A stretch of 45,496 bases of DNA from Candidatus Hydrogenedentota bacterium. GTDB lineage: Bacteria > Hydrogenedentota > Hydrogenedentia > Hydrogenedentales > JAEUWI01. The position numbers and the translations under genes were made by a program. The stretch lies in contig JAEUWI010000054.1 of NCBI GenBank assembly GCA_016791475.1, positions 1-45,496 of the forward strand. The letters run 5' to 3'. Below the pieces are notes generated by a model, which worked only from the letters and a program-made list of their open reading frames with translations, did not search any database and was not told the origin of the DNA. Below, in pieces: positions 16,968 through 26,850 of this stretch (the first letter of the stretch is position 1; the number at the start of each line of letters is the position of its first letter).

Positions 16968-19409
16968 TTACTGCAGGGTGGGATGGACGATTTCGCCCCG
17001 GAGCTGGGCCGCGCCACCTTCCTTCTCATACACGCCGTAGAATACCGAGCAGGAATCCAGCCACACCGTCAGGCGGTGCAATTCCTCATCCGAAAGTTCC
17101 ACGCCGTAGTGGCCTTCGGTCAGGAGGGCATAGAGGCGCGAGGCCCTCGCACCGAATTTTCCGGGCGTGGTGCGATGGGGGTTTCCGTACTGCCAGTATC
17201 CGAAATCGGGCGCAAGACTATGATAGGAGGCCGTCCATATTTTGGCCCCGTCCGCCACCACTTCGCCATCGAGGCGCGGGGCCTTCTCATTCTCCTGATG
17301 ACACTTCACGCACTTGCTGTCCAGCACCGGTTGAACCAGGCGCGGGTAGCTGAAGGGATTGGTTCCGTCCACATCCGGTGTGAGGGGCAGGGCCGCGCGC
17401 TGAAGAGCAATCGGCTTGTTGTTGGTGATGGCAGGCGCTGCGGACTTCTGCTCGTGGCAGCCGTTGCATGAGAGCCTCTCGCCGGGTTTCAGATAGGTGG
17501 AGGAGCGCATGGACTGGACGGCGAGGCCGTTTTCGTCGAGCGCTTGAAAGAAGAGTTCCACATTGGGCGGCACGATGAAATGAGCGCTTCCGTCGGCCTC
17601 CACAGGCGTGGTGCCGAGAACATAACGCGCGAGGATGACGGAGTCCGCGCCTTCCTCTCCGGGCAGTCGCATGCCGATTTCGTGGGGTGGTTCGCCCGAA
17701 GGCACCGACATGGGGATGATCTGGTAGACGCGCAGCGCGGCGATTTTCGCTCCCTCAGGCCAGGGGGTCTGGCTTTCATAGACATTGACGAGCGCCACCG
17801 TGGCCTGCGCGGTGGGGTCGTCGGGGAGGGGCGAGGGGATTACGGGCGGTGTAACGCGGGCCCGCATGGGGATGGGGTTCTGGCAGGAGATTTCCGGATC
17901 GCGGTAGAGGAGTTCGCGGTTCCCGAAGGCGTCCACGAGGTAGATGCCGTAGTTGCCCACGAGATCCTCGTTGCCCTGCCGCCCCTGCTCCGGCTTCATG
18001 CGCCCGTCATAGGCGCAGAGGAAGTAGTTCTCGCTCAGAGGCCACGGCGTGCCGTAGACCTGGGCCCCGCCCTGCGATTCCGGGAAGTCCACCTCGGGCG
18101 TCACCCGTTTTACCGGGGCCATACCGTCGTCGTCCTTTACCCGGGGATCCACCAGAATGATCGAACCGAAGGCCTGGCCGTGATGGGGCGCCGCTGTAGC
18201 CGCATATTTGTGGGAGCCGGGAACAGCGCGGATGTCCAGTTCCATATCGGCCCGCGATTTGCGCGGACTGAAGTTGCCATGGACGGCCCGGGAATCGCGT
18301 CCGTCCGGCGTGGTGATCCAGGGGTGGTGGGCGACGCAGCCATGGCGGTCGACATAGTCCCAGCGCGTGTAGATAAGCTTGCCATCGTGGGTGACGCTGG
18401 GATTCCACTCGTTGGTCTCGTGGGGACTGAGGCAGCGCATGTCCGCACCATCCGGGGCCATGTCGTAGAGCGTGTAAGTGGGGCAGACCCGCCCGCAGCG
18501 GAGGTAGCCGCCCCGGCGTTCGGAAATAAACGCGACCCGGCCATCCGGCATCCAGCAGGGATCAAAGTCGTTCCAGGTGCCGTCGGTTAGTTGGGAGAGC
18601 CCGGAGCCGTCGGTATTGACCTTGAATAGGTGGAAGCTCCGGCCCTGACTCCAGTGGCCCCGGGTCGCGTCGGTGTGAAACTGGTGGGCGGTATCTTCGG
18701 TGCACTCCGTGTACGCGAAGAGAATCTGCTGACCATCCCAGGAGAGATCGGGGGAGAGAAAGGAGCCTCCCGCAAGCGACTGACCCGCCAGCCTTCCGCT
18801 TTCTACGACGGAGGCGCTGAGGATATCGGTCGCGGCGGACGTATTATCAAAGGGCGCGGCCAGTTTGAAGAGTCCGCCGCCGGGTCGGGCATTGACGCCA
18901 TAGTACTGGTCGCACATGTGATTGAAAGTCGCGCGGTGGCGCTTCAGGAAGAGCAGGTTGTCAAAATCGAGGAGGGGGTTCGAGAAGGCAATTGTCCGGC
19001 GAAGTTGACAGGCCTCGTAATACAGGGCGCGCCGCGCCTCCAGAGACTCAACCGGGACGCTGGCAGCGCGCAGCACCAGTGCATCAAGCCTGTCCTTGAG
19101 CGCGGGCAGTTCGGGTGTGGGGTTCGCAATGAGATCCGACAGCAGGGCGTCCGTGCGCCGGAGTACGATGTCGAGGGGATCGCGGTCTGTCGCCTGGATG
19201 AGGGCCGCCGTATGGAGCACCTGAGGTCCCAGCGCGGCAATGGCCTCGCGGCGCCCCAGGTTCTGAAGGAGCAATTCATACTGGAGGTCCGCCTCCGCGA
19301 TTGGAGGATCCTCGGCCGTGGCCGGAGCGCCCGTGAAAGACGAGATTACCAGCAGCAGGCCCATACAGGCCAACGTCGGGCGCAGGGGGGATCGCGAATA
19401 GCGTTTCAA
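16968..19409 (-). CDS. HzsA-like (hydrazine synthase alpha-like) dihaem propeller protein 1
   Basis: An 813-aa exported protein related to the hydrazine synthase alpha subunit middle-domain family. It starts at TTG 19409, chosen because AAGGAG lies 8 bases upstream and a Sec signal follows. Order: signal; helical region with LRRTIAFSNPLLDFDNLLFLKRHR; WD40/PD40-type propeller (LTDGTWNDFDPCWMPDGRVAF, ERRGGYLRCG); HzsA middle domain (EADGSAHF...LSCNGCHE) with the first CXXCH at C648; C-terminal haem domain with CVKCH at C700. HzsA of anammox bacteria also binds two c-haems. The residue four after the first CXXCH is Ser, not the Tyr I recall as haem ligand in true HzsA, so hydrazine synthesis is not implied. 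It probably acts in the periplasm in electron transfer or oxidative chemistry. Confidence 0.82.
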   Translation of the reverse strand: MKRYSRSPLRPTLACMGLLLVISSFTGAPATAEDPPIAEADLQYELLLQNLGRREAIAALGPQVLHTAALIQATDRDPLDIVLRRTDALLSDLIANPTPELPALKDRLDALVLRAASVPVESLEARRALYYEACQLRRTIAFSNPLLDFDNLLFLKRHRATFNHMCDQYYGVNARPGGGLFKLAAPFDNTSAATDILSASVVESGRLAGQSLAGGSFLSPDLSWDGQQILFAYTECTEDTAHQFHTDATRGHWSQGRSFHLFKVNTDGSGLSQLTDGTWNDFDPCWMPDGRVAFISERRGGYLRCGRVCPTYTLYDMAPDGADMRCLSPHETNEWNPSVTHDGKLIYTRWDYVDRHGCVAHHPWITTPDGRDSRAVHGNFSPRKSRADMELDIRAVPGSHKYAATAAPHHGQAFGSIILVDPRVKDDDGMAPVKRVTPEVDFPESQGGAQVYGTPWPLSENYFLCAYDGRMKPEQGRQGNEDLVGNYGIYLVDAFGNRELLYRDPEISCQNPIPMRARVTPPVIPSPLPDDPTAQATVALVNVYESQTPWPEGAKIAALRVYQIIPMSVPSGEPPHEIGMRLPGEEGADSVILARYVLGTTPVEADGSAHFIVPPNVELFFQALDENGLAVQSMRSSTYLKPGERLSCNGCHEQKSAAPAITNNKPIALQRAALPLTPDVDGTNPFSYPRLVQPVLDSKCVKCHQENEKAPRLDGEVVADGAKIWTASYHSLAPDFGYWQYGNPHRTTPGKFGARASRLYALLTEGHYGVELSDEELHRLTVWLDSCSVFYGVYEKEGGAAQLRGEIVHPTLQ
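19148..19190. repeat. Source of the 43-bp duplicated segment
   Basis: Native location within the HzsA-like gene 1, identical to 16483-16525. The separation is about 2.6 kb in direct orientation. Confidence 0.8.
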
Positions 19410-19487
19410 GGCTGGAACTCCTTATTCACCGCCCTGTGTGCCCGCGCGGGAAGCCGCAGGGCGTTGGGCGTGATCGTGTTCAGTCGA

Positions 19488-20435
19488 TCAATGCAATACC
19501 TCCCCGGCGGTCGGGTCGCCGGGCACGTCGAGAATCTGGACGCTGGAGATGGTCTTCATCGTCTTGTGGTCCTGGAAGGTCCACACCACTTTCTTGTCCG
19601 GAGTGACTTCGATGAGGTGGGGCGCTTTCCCGAACTGGTTGTGGCCGACCCAGTTCGACAGGACGGTGTTGCCATTGGGCAGGCGGTGGATACCGGCGAT
19701 GAACTTGAGGGAAATGCCGGGAAGCTCGTCATGCTCCACTTTCCAGACGACCTTGCCGTCCGGGTCCACTTCCATGGCCATGGCGGCCTGGTGCATGTCG
19801 CCGCAACTGATCAGGGTGTTGCCGTTGGGCAGGCGGATGGCGGTGTGGGGGCCGCCGGGGGCGGGAATTTCCCGAAGCACCTTGCCGTCCGGCCCATACT
19901 CCCGCACGATCTCTTCACCGGAATGGGCAACGAGAAAGTTGCCGTTCGCCAGCTTGCGCGCATTACGCATGTAGACGTGTCCGCCGTCCGTGCCCTCGGG
20001 CAGGAGGCGCAACTCGCTCACGACTTTCCCTGCGGGATCCACTTCGAGCAATCGCCCGGTGTTGCATTCGCCGATGAAGGTGTTGCCATTGGCCAGGCGC
20101 TGGCAGGCGTAGATCTCGGCCTGGGCGCTGTAGCGGAAGACCACTTCTTTGGCCTGATTCACTTCAGTCACGCCGGTGCCGGTGTTGAAGAGCAGGTTGC
20201 CGTTGGGCAGCATCCAGATCTCATCGCAGGCACCGCCGGTATCGTACTCCCATTCCACCGCGCCATCCGCATTGACCACGAAGACTTTGCTGCCGCTGTA
20301 GTCGGCAGCGGCAAAGCGATGACCTTTACCGGTCTGAATGGACTCGGAAGCGGCGCTTTCCTGGGCTGGGGCTTGGCCCGTCAAGAAAACGAACAGGGCC
20401 AGGGCCCCAGTCAATGAAGGTAGTACACGACGCAT
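19488..20435 (-). CDS. Exported PQQ/ASST-like beta-propeller protein
   Basis: A 315-aa protein with a Sec signal (to about residue 25, APA-QE). About six repeats follow, each with a LPNGN or LANGN phrase and a following strand (WMLPNGNLLFN, RLANGNTFIGE, KLANGNFLVAH, RLPNGNTLIS, RLPNGNTVLSN), alternating with VxP.GKVVxE or VDPDGKVVWK strands. This is the pattern of PQQ-like and arylsulfotransferase-type propellers. No haem motif and no clear catalytic histidine pair are seen, so it may be a binding or scaffold protein. It lies between two HzsA-like genes on the same strand, 78 bp upstream of one, and probably shares their transcript. Confidence 0.75.
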   Translation of the reverse strand: MRRVLPSLTGALALFVFLTGQAPAQESAASESIQTGKGHRFAAADYSGSKVFVVNADGAVEWEYDTGGACDEIWMLPNGNLLFNTGTGVTEVNQAKEVVFRYSAQAEIYACQRLANGNTFIGECNTGRLLEVDPAGKVVSELRLLPEGTDGGHVYMRNARKLANGNFLVAHSGEEIVREYGPDGKVLREIPAPGGPHTAIRLPNGNTLISCGDMHQAAMAMEVDPDGKVVWKVEHDELPGISLKFIAGIHRLPNGNTVLSNWVGHNQFGKAPHLIEVTPDKKVVWTFQDHKTMKTISSVQILDVPGDPTAGEVLH

Positions 20436-20654
20436 TTGATCATTCTCCCGCCTGAACGTTGAACCGCAAATTTACGCAAATCCGCGCAAATTTTTATGGC
20501 ATGTGATGAAAAGAGTTTGGAACCGCGAATGAACGCGAATAAACGCGAATTGTTGGTGATCGAACTTCATGGGAAACTTCGCTGAAATCTTTGCAATGTG
20601 GATTCGCTACGTTCACCGATCTGTCGGCGGTCGATGGGGTACATGATCTTGAAA
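20436..20654. repeat. Intergenic phased triplet repeats
   Basis: Two arrays are present: CGCAAAT three times at 10-bp spacing (20465-20492) and CGCGAAT three times at 10-bp spacing (20523-20549). Each is led by GAACC. No gene. They separate the NPCBM-HzsA-like gene from the propeller gene. Confidence 0.7.
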
Positions 20655-23600
20655 TTACTCCAGCGCCGGCCCTTCGATGCGCTCGCCCCGTTGCTGGCGC
20701 GCCTGGTCTTCCGGCGAAAAGGTGCCGTAGAAGAGGGCGTTGGCATCCATCCACGTCACTAGACGGTCGAAGTCTTCCTGCTGAAGCTGGACGCCTTCGT
20801 GTCCGGCCCGGAGCATGGTCATGAGTTCGCTGGCCCGCGCGCCAAAGCGGTCGGCGCCGGCGGCGGGTTCGCTGTTGGCTTCCAGGCTCGGGCCCCACGC
20901 GGAGAAGGGTACGCGCCGCGCCAGGACCTCGTAGGATTTCGTGTAGTGCCCCTCCGGCGCGCCGGTCAGCACGATGGGGGTTTTGCCGGGTACGGCCTCC
21001 TGATTCTGACCGTGGCACGATACGCAATGGCGATCGAGCACCGGTTGGACCAGGATCGGATAGCTCAGCGGCCTGGAGCCGTCCGGCCCCGGCGTGATGG
21101 TGGAGGGCGGACGGTTCAGGGCGATGCCCGCGGGCACATGGGGTGGCGCAGTCATGCGATTCTCATGGCAGCCCACGCAGGAGGCTTTCTCGCCCGGCTG
21201 AAGATAGGTGACGCTGCGCATGGTGTGGATGGACTGTCCGTGTTCGTCCAGCACCTGAAAACTCAAAGGTATGCCCGCGGGCGCGCGGAAATAGGCGGAG
21301 CCATCGGGCTCGACGGGCACGGTGCCGAGCACTTGCTTGCCGGGCGACGCGTTGGCGAGGCCCACGGAGGGGTTGTTCGCATTGGGCGTGGTCTTGGGCA
21401 GCACCTGAAGAATGCGCATGGCCTTGACAGCACCGGCGGGAAGCGCAACGTTGCTCTCGTAAACATTCTGCACGTAGTAGGTGCCTTCCTGTCCCAGTCC
21501 GGGATCCAGCATGCCCGGAAGCACGTGGGGCCGGGGGCGCGGACGGATCGGTACGGGCCACTGGCTGGCGATGTTCAGATCCCGGTAGAGGAGTTCCTTG
21601 TTGCCGAAGGCGTCCACCAGGTAGAGCCCAAACATGTTGGCGCGGTTTCCGTCGGGTTCGCCGATGAGCGCGTCGAAGCTGTACGCCGCGAGGAAGTAGT
21701 CTTCTGAGAGGGGCCAGGGGCTCCGATAGCAGTGACCGGGCCAGCGCTTTTCCTCCTCCGGCGTGACGTATTCCGCGGGGCTTCCCGGTGCGTGCCAGTT
21801 GCTGGGGCGCACGTGGGTCTCGCTCTCGGGGAAGGGCGCGTCCGGGGTGAGGCGCGTGATGGGCTCCGCGCCGTCGATCCCCTTGGTGGTATCGAGGAGA
21901 ATGATCGAGCCGGCGGTCATGGCGTGGTGGGCGGCGGCCGTCGCCATCACGTGGGGCGAGCCGGGGACCGAGCGTGCCTCCCACACGCCCACGGGGCTGA
22001 GGGTATTGTTGCCATAGTAGGCCAGGGGCGAAGTGCCGTCGGGGCGTGTGGTCCAGAGCTGCTGGTAGTGAACTGCGTTGCGATCCACATAGTCCCAGCG
22101 CGTGTAGATGACCCGGCCATCCTCCAGAACGGCGGGATCCCACTCCTGGGTCTCGTGGTAGGAGATGGTGCGCGGATTACTGCCATCGGCTTCGGCGGTG
22201 GCCAGGGTGTAGACATCGCAGGGGCCCGCGCCGCAGCGGTGGAAGCCACCGCGCCGCGTGGAGATGAAAATGAGCTTGCCACTGGGAAGCTCTTTAGGGG
22301 AAAAGTCGTTATAGGGCCCTTCGGTTATCTGGCGGAGTCCCGTGCCGTCGGGCTGGATCTCGTAGAGGTGATAGAAGCGCTGGAGTCGCCCCGGATCGGT
22401 TTTCGGGATCATGCTCGTCACCGCGCAGAAGGCAAAGAGAATTCGGTCGCCCGCATAGGAGACCTCGGGCTGCATGTAGCTGCCTTCCGGGAGCTGGCCC
22501 GCCGTGAGGCTGCGGGCGGCCATGCTTTGCCCCGGGGTATCCAGCACGAAAAGCCCGCCGCCCGGCCGGGCGCATCGGCCATAGTACTGGGTGAGTTGGT
22601 GACTCATGTCCGAAGAGACATGCTTGGTGAAGAGGAGCGGGCCCACATCGGCCAGGGGATTGGCCAGGGCGATCTGGCGACGGAGCTGGTGGGCTTCCCG
22701 CCACAGTTGCTCCCAGGCCGGATCTTGCGCATCGGTCGCGGTGCTGGCGAGGGTGGAATAGCGGTCGCGCAGGGCCTGCCAGGCTGTCAGCGTCTCCACG
22801 GGGAGCGTGCTGCCTCCCTGGAGATCCGCCACGAGGCGATCGCCCCGCGTGAGGAGTCGCTCGATGGCGGTCCCATAGGTCACAGGTTCACGCTCGGTGC
22901 CGATACCGTCCTGCATGCGCCAATCCCATTCGACGAGCATGGATTCCATGGCGGGGCGCAGGGTGGGGAGCACGGGCGGCGGATAAACCTCTCCGGCGGA
23001 AGCCTCGGGCAGGGCGTGGAGCGGGAGCGTCCCCGAAGGGCCGACCCACTGAAGATTTCGCCAACGCACGAGGCACTCCGCGCCGCTGCCCCGGGTGCGC
23101 AGGCGCAGCGCGAGATCCTTGCTGGCCCCATTCACCGCGAGGGCAATTTCATTGGCGCCGGGCTTCAACAGCTTGGACTGGATTGTGCCGCCGTCGATAG
23201 CCAGACTGGCGTCCACGCCGTCGCCCTGGAGCAGATCAAGGGTGGCCTTCACCGTGAAGGATTCCGGCGCATTCGCAACGGGAATGAGCGATTCGACGGT
23301 CTCACCATCGCGCAGGCAGAGTGCGAAGGCGTCGCTGCCCAGCCGCGCGGCCTGGGGGCCTTGATCGTTGGCGATGAGGGAGAAGCCCGCCACCTCGGCG
23401 CTGGGTGCCGGGGCCGCGGCTCCGCCGAAATGAAGAGAGGGCGGGTCAAAGCGGAGGGCATCGGGATCGCGGTGGAGTCGCGCCAGGGCCCAGTTGGCCA
23501 TATCGCAACTGATGCCGTCGCCGCCGTCCGCCGAAACGAGTCGTAACTCGCGGGCCCCCGCCAGGGAGACCTCGACCGCCTTCGGTGCATCGCTATCGGT

Positions 23601-23990
23601 CATGAGGCCGCTGTCGAAGCGCAGTTCGGCATCGACATAGGCCTGAAACACCACACTGCCCTTTCCGCCGCCCTGCCATTGGACACCGACCTCGGCGGTA
23701 AAGGCTGTCCAGGTTCCGGAAGGCAGGGTGTACACGAGTTCGCCCGGCGCGTGGTGGCCGATACCGTGATCGTAGACCGTCTCGCCAATTCGAAGGGGGG
23801 CGGGCGGTTTGCCGGGCGCGGCGGTGGCGGTGTCCATCCCCAGTGTGCCCCAGCCCTGAACCGTTTTCGTCAGGACGGGTTGGTGGACTTCCCCGAGGCA
23901 ATCATGTGCCTGGGTAAGGGCGGGCTGGGCGACGAGGGCCGCCAGCATGGGTACCCAGTGTACGTAGAAGCGCGTTGCGTTCATGTACAT
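20655..23990 (-). CDS. NPCBM + HzsA-like dihaem protein 2
   Basis: The longest of the four HzsA-like proteins, 1111 aa from ATG 23990, which GGGGGAGG precedes. A Sec signal (to about TQA-HD) is followed by an NPCBM-type sugar-binding module (about 33-180: WGTLGMDT, YDHGIGHHAPGELVY). A second beta domain (about 180-360) and a helical region come next. Then follow a PD40-like propeller (LRQITEGPYNDFSP, TRRGGFHRCG), the middle domain with SCVGCHE (C938) and the C-terminal CVSCHG (C989). It differs from the other paralogues by the added N-terminal module, which suggests binding to polysaccharide or to the cell surface. Divergent from the next HzsA-like gene at 24386. Confidence 0.82.
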   Translation of the reverse strand: MYMNATRFYVHWVPMLAALVAQPALTQAHDCLGEVHQPVLTKTVQGWGTLGMDTATAAPGKPPAPLRIGETVYDHGIGHHAPGELVYTLPSGTWTAFTAEVGVQWQGGGKGSVVFQAYVDAELRFDSGLMTDSDAPKAVEVSLAGARELRLVSADGGDGISCDMANWALARLHRDPDALRFDPPSLHFGGAAAPAPSAEVAGFSLIANDQGPQAARLGSDAFALCLRDGETVESLIPVANAPESFTVKATLDLLQGDGVDASLAIDGGTIQSKLLKPGANEIALAVNGASKDLALRLRTRGSGAECLVRWRNLQWVGPSGTLPLHALPEASAGEVYPPPVLPTLRPAMESMLVEWDWRMQDGIGTEREPVTYGTAIERLLTRGDRLVADLQGGSTLPVETLTAWQALRDRYSTLASTATDAQDPAWEQLWREAHQLRRQIALANPLADVGPLLFTKHVSSDMSHQLTQYYGRCARPGGGLFVLDTPGQSMAARSLTAGQLPEGSYMQPEVSYAGDRILFAFCAVTSMIPKTDPGRLQRFYHLYEIQPDGTGLRQITEGPYNDFSPKELPSGKLIFISTRRGGFHRCGAGPCDVYTLATAEADGSNPRTISYHETQEWDPAVLEDGRVIYTRWDYVDRNAVHYQQLWTTRPDGTSPLAYYGNNTLSPVGVWEARSVPGSPHVMATAAAHHAMTAGSIILLDTTKGIDGAEPITRLTPDAPFPESETHVRPSNWHAPGSPAEYVTPEEEKRWPGHCYRSPWPLSEDYFLAAYSFDALIGEPDGNRANMFGLYLVDAFGNKELLYRDLNIASQWPVPIRPRPRPHVLPGMLDPGLGQEGTYYVQNVYESNVALPAGAVKAMRILQVLPKTTPNANNPSVGLANASPGKQVLGTVPVEPDGSAYFRAPAGIPLSFQVLDEHGQSIHTMRSVTYLQPGEKASCVGCHENRMTAPPHVPAGIALNRPPSTITPGPDGSRPLSYPILVQPVLDRHCVSCHGQNQEAVPGKTPIVLTGAPEGHYTKSYEVLARRVPFSAWGPSLEANSEPAAGADRFGARASELMTMLRAGHEGVQLQQEDFDRLVTWMDANALFYGTFSPEDQARQQRGERIEGPALE

Positions 23991-24385
23991 AAATCCTCCC
24001 CCGTAATAGGCCGTGGAGCGGGGCAGCGTGTGAATCACCTGCGGTAGTGGGCGATTCGTCGGGCGGGCGTTGGATACCTGGCGTCGGGGTTGCGTCGGGG
24101 GCCGTGGTGCTCGAGCGTTAGATGATTCTGTCCCCTGTCATCCTCGATCATGATACGCCTTTCCTGAGGCGGGCGCAACGGTAAGAGTGAAGGCGCCGCC
24201 AGTGTCCGCATATATAGGAATGGCGGGTCCCCCTTCTGCGCCACAACGGCCCGCTGGGAATGTGTTGACGCGCGCTGCATTCGTGTGCGACCATGAAGTC
24301 AGGGGACGGGGGAACCCAAGCGTCCCAGTTGCGCCGTGTGCGGGTTGTTTTCAGAGAGCGTCCCGCACTTGAAAACGAAGTAGCC
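23991..24385. promoter_or_regulatory. Divergent promoter region between two HzsA-like genes
   Basis: About 395 bases with no gene between oppositely directed HzsA-like genes. It must carry promoters for both arms of the cluster. TTGACG near 24263 resembles a -35 element for the rightward gene, but the matching -10 is poor. No operator palindrome stands out. Confidence 0.4.
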
Positions 24386-26842
24386 ATGTCTGCCCGGCTT
24401 ATTCAGACGGTACTTTTCACGATTCTCGTGAACGCCGGCGGGATAGCTCCCGCTACCGGTACCGCCCCTTCCATTGATGCCGGTTGTCGCATCGAGTTTG
24501 AGGCCATTTCCCAGCAGATGGCGGAATTTCGCGCCCACCCCGAGGGCGAAGACCGGCTCCGAAAAGAGAGCCTTCACCCGGCGGCATTGATCGAGCCCAC
24601 CGATGTTCATCCCGTGGATGTGGTGTTGCGCCGGACGCGGGCACTGATTCAAGATCTCGAAACGATGCAACCTGCCCCGGATCTCAGCCAGGAGAAGGAA
24701 GCGCTTACCCTGCTTGCCGCGCGGCGTCTGGAATCTCTCGCCAGCGGCGTGACGGGCGATTCGGGCGGGCAGTTCGTTGAGGCTTGCGCCCTCCGGCGGC
24801 GCATTGCCTTCAAGAATCCGTTGTTGAATTTTGACCGGATTGCCTTCCTCACGCACCAGCGCGCGCGCTATGAGCACATGGTCGATCAGTACTATGGTTT
24901 TCACGCCGAGCCGGTCGGTGGCCTCTTCGTTTTGGAACAACCCTTTTCGGAAGATCCCGTGCTGCGCGAGCCCCTGAAGGACGTCCCCATTGCGAATGGT
25001 CGACTTCAGGGGAGGACACTGGCTGACGGATCCTTTATTTCGCTGGATCTTGACTTCGAAGGGCAGACTTTTCTCTTTGCCTGGTCCGAGGCTCGCGTAC
25101 CGGTTCCGCCGGAAGATCTCACGCCGCGAGAGAAGCTCTTCACACCGGAGAGCACCTACCATATCTTCAAGGCGGACGTGGCCGGGACGACCCTTACGCA
25201 GTTGACGGACGGGCCGGTGAATGACTTTGACCCGTGCTGGCTGCCGAATGGGCGGATTGCTTTCGTTTCGGAGCGTCGGGGTGGCTATCTGCGCTGCGGA
25301 CTTCGTCCCAACCCCACCTTCACGATCCACGGCATGGGCGCGGACGGCTCCGACATCATTCCGCTGAGCTTCCACGAGACCCACGAGTGGCACCCGAGTG
25401 TGAACAACGACGGCATGATCGTGTATTCGCGCTGGGACTATGTGGATCGGGACTCCGACATTGCCCACCACCTCTGGCTGACCTATCCGGACGGTCGCGA
25501 TCCGCGTACGTCCCACGGCAACTATCCAGCTTTCCGCGAGGCCCGCCCCTGGATGGAGCTTTCGATTCGCGCCATACCCGGTTCGAGGAAGTATGTGGCT
25601 GTATCCACGCCGCATCACGGCCAGAACTACGGATCGATGGTCCTCATCGATCCGGCGATCCCCGACGACGGCGCGATGGCGCAATTGAAGCGTATCACGC
25701 CCGACGCGGCCTTTCCCGAGTCCGAAGTGTGGCCGGGTGTATCGTGTGAGCCTCACAAGGGCAAGAACCTGCGCCGCGCGGAGCGCTACGGAACGCCCTG
25801 GCCCTTGAGCGAAACGTACTATCTCTGCGTGTATGATCCCGGCCAGCGGCACTATGGGCTCTACCTGGTGGATGCTTTTGGCAATCGGGAATTGCTCTAT
25901 CGGGATCCCGCCGTGGCCTGTTTGGATCCCATGCCCCTTCGGCCTCGCAAGAAGCCCCCGGTCATACCATCGCGCACGCAGCAGGCTGCGGAAGACCGTG
26001 CTGGTGACGCGCCGAAAACGGGCTATCTCGCGGTGATGAATATCTACGAAAGCGGCTTCGCCTGGCCCGAAGGCACAAAGATCACAGCGATGCGTGTGAT
26101 CCAGTTGTTCCCCAAGACGACCCCGGCGGCGGACGATCCCCAGATTGGCGTCGGGGCGCAGTCGCTCGTCCGGGGGGTGCTGGGCACGGCGCCTGTGGAG
26201 GCCGACGGCAGCGTGTACTGCGAAGTGCCGGCCGGGATTCCCATTTATTTTCAGGCCCTCGATGAACGGGGCCGCGCCGTGCAGACCATGCGTTCGGATA
26301 CCTACGTGCACCCCGGCGAGTTGCTATCGTGCGTGGGCTGTCATGAAGACAAACAGAAGGCCCTGCCGGTGGCCACGCCCGCCACGCCGCTGGCGATGGG
26401 GCGGCCGCCGTCCATTCTCCAGCCCGAGGTGGAGGGGGCTTACCCTGTCTTCTTTCCGAAGCTGGTGCAACCGGTTTTGGACGCGCATTGTGTGGATTGC
26501 CACGCGAAAGAGGCGTCTGCGCCCAGCCTGGCTGGAAACAACTTTGGAAAATGGGGATGGCCCGAGTCCTACCAATCGCTCGCGCCCTTCGCGTGGGCGA
26601 AGCATGGCGGCAATGGCGCACTGGCGAAAAACAAAACTTCCTACTCCGTTGCTGGAGACGTGGGCGCGCTGGGCTCCGCCCTGTTGCCCATCCTCGAAGG
26701 CGAGCATTATGGCGTGAGCTTGACCGACGCCGAACGACGCCGAATTATGCTCTGGCTCGATTGCAACAGCGTCTTCTATGGCGCGTATCACGACGCGGAA
26801 AAACAGGCGAAGGGCGAAACCGTGATGCCCTGGCTGGAATAG
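24386..26842 (+). CDS. HzsA-like dihaem propeller protein 3
   Basis: An 818-aa exported protein from ATG 24386 (MSARLIQTVLFTILVNAGG signal); an in-frame ATG at 24293 gives an implausible basic extension. The layout matches HzsA-like protein 1: helical part with PVDVVLRRTRALIQ and LRRRIAFKNPLLNFDR, propeller (LTDGPVNDFDPCWLPNGRIAF, ERRGGYLRCG), middle domain with LSCVGCHED (C649), and CVDCH (C702). Spacing between haem motifs is the same as in protein 1. The residue four after the first CXXCH is Gln, again not Tyr. Its stop is 8 bases before the next ATG, so the two are co-translated. First gene of the rightward operon. Confidence 0.82.
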   Translation: MSARLIQTVLFTILVNAGGIAPATGTAPSIDAGCRIEFEAISQQMAEFRAHPEGEDRLRKESLHPAALIEPTDVHPVDVVLRRTRALIQDLETMQPAPDLSQEKEALTLLAARRLESLASGVTGDSGGQFVEACALRRRIAFKNPLLNFDRIAFLTHQRARYEHMVDQYYGFHAEPVGGLFVLEQPFSEDPVLREPLKDVPIANGRLQGRTLADGSFISLDLDFEGQTFLFAWSEARVPVPPEDLTPREKLFTPESTYHIFKADVAGTTLTQLTDGPVNDFDPCWLPNGRIAFVSERRGGYLRCGLRPNPTFTIHGMGADGSDIIPLSFHETHEWHPSVNNDGMIVYSRWDYVDRDSDIAHHLWLTYPDGRDPRTSHGNYPAFREARPWMELSIRAIPGSRKYVAVSTPHHGQNYGSMVLIDPAIPDDGAMAQLKRITPDAAFPESEVWPGVSCEPHKGKNLRRAERYGTPWPLSETYYLCVYDPGQRHYGLYLVDAFGNRELLYRDPAVACLDPMPLRPRKKPPVIPSRTQQAAEDRAGDAPKTGYLAVMNIYESGFAWPEGTKITAMRVIQLFPKTTPAADDPQIGVGAQSLVRGVLGTAPVEADGSVYCEVPAGIPIYFQALDERGRAVQTMRSDTYVHPGELLSCVGCHEDKQKALPVATPATPLAMGRPPSILQPEVEGAYPVFFPKLVQPVLDAHCVDCHAKEASAPSLAGNNFGKWGWPESYQSLAPFAWAKHGGNGALAKNKTSYSVAGDVGALGSALLPILEGEHYGVSLTDAERRRIMLWLDCNSVFYGAYHDAEKQAKGETVMPWLE

Positions 26843-26850
26843 GAGGCCCC

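Noticed and set aside
21732-23546. 604-codon open frame on the plus strand
   Set aside because: Antisense shadow of the NPCBM-HzsA-like gene.
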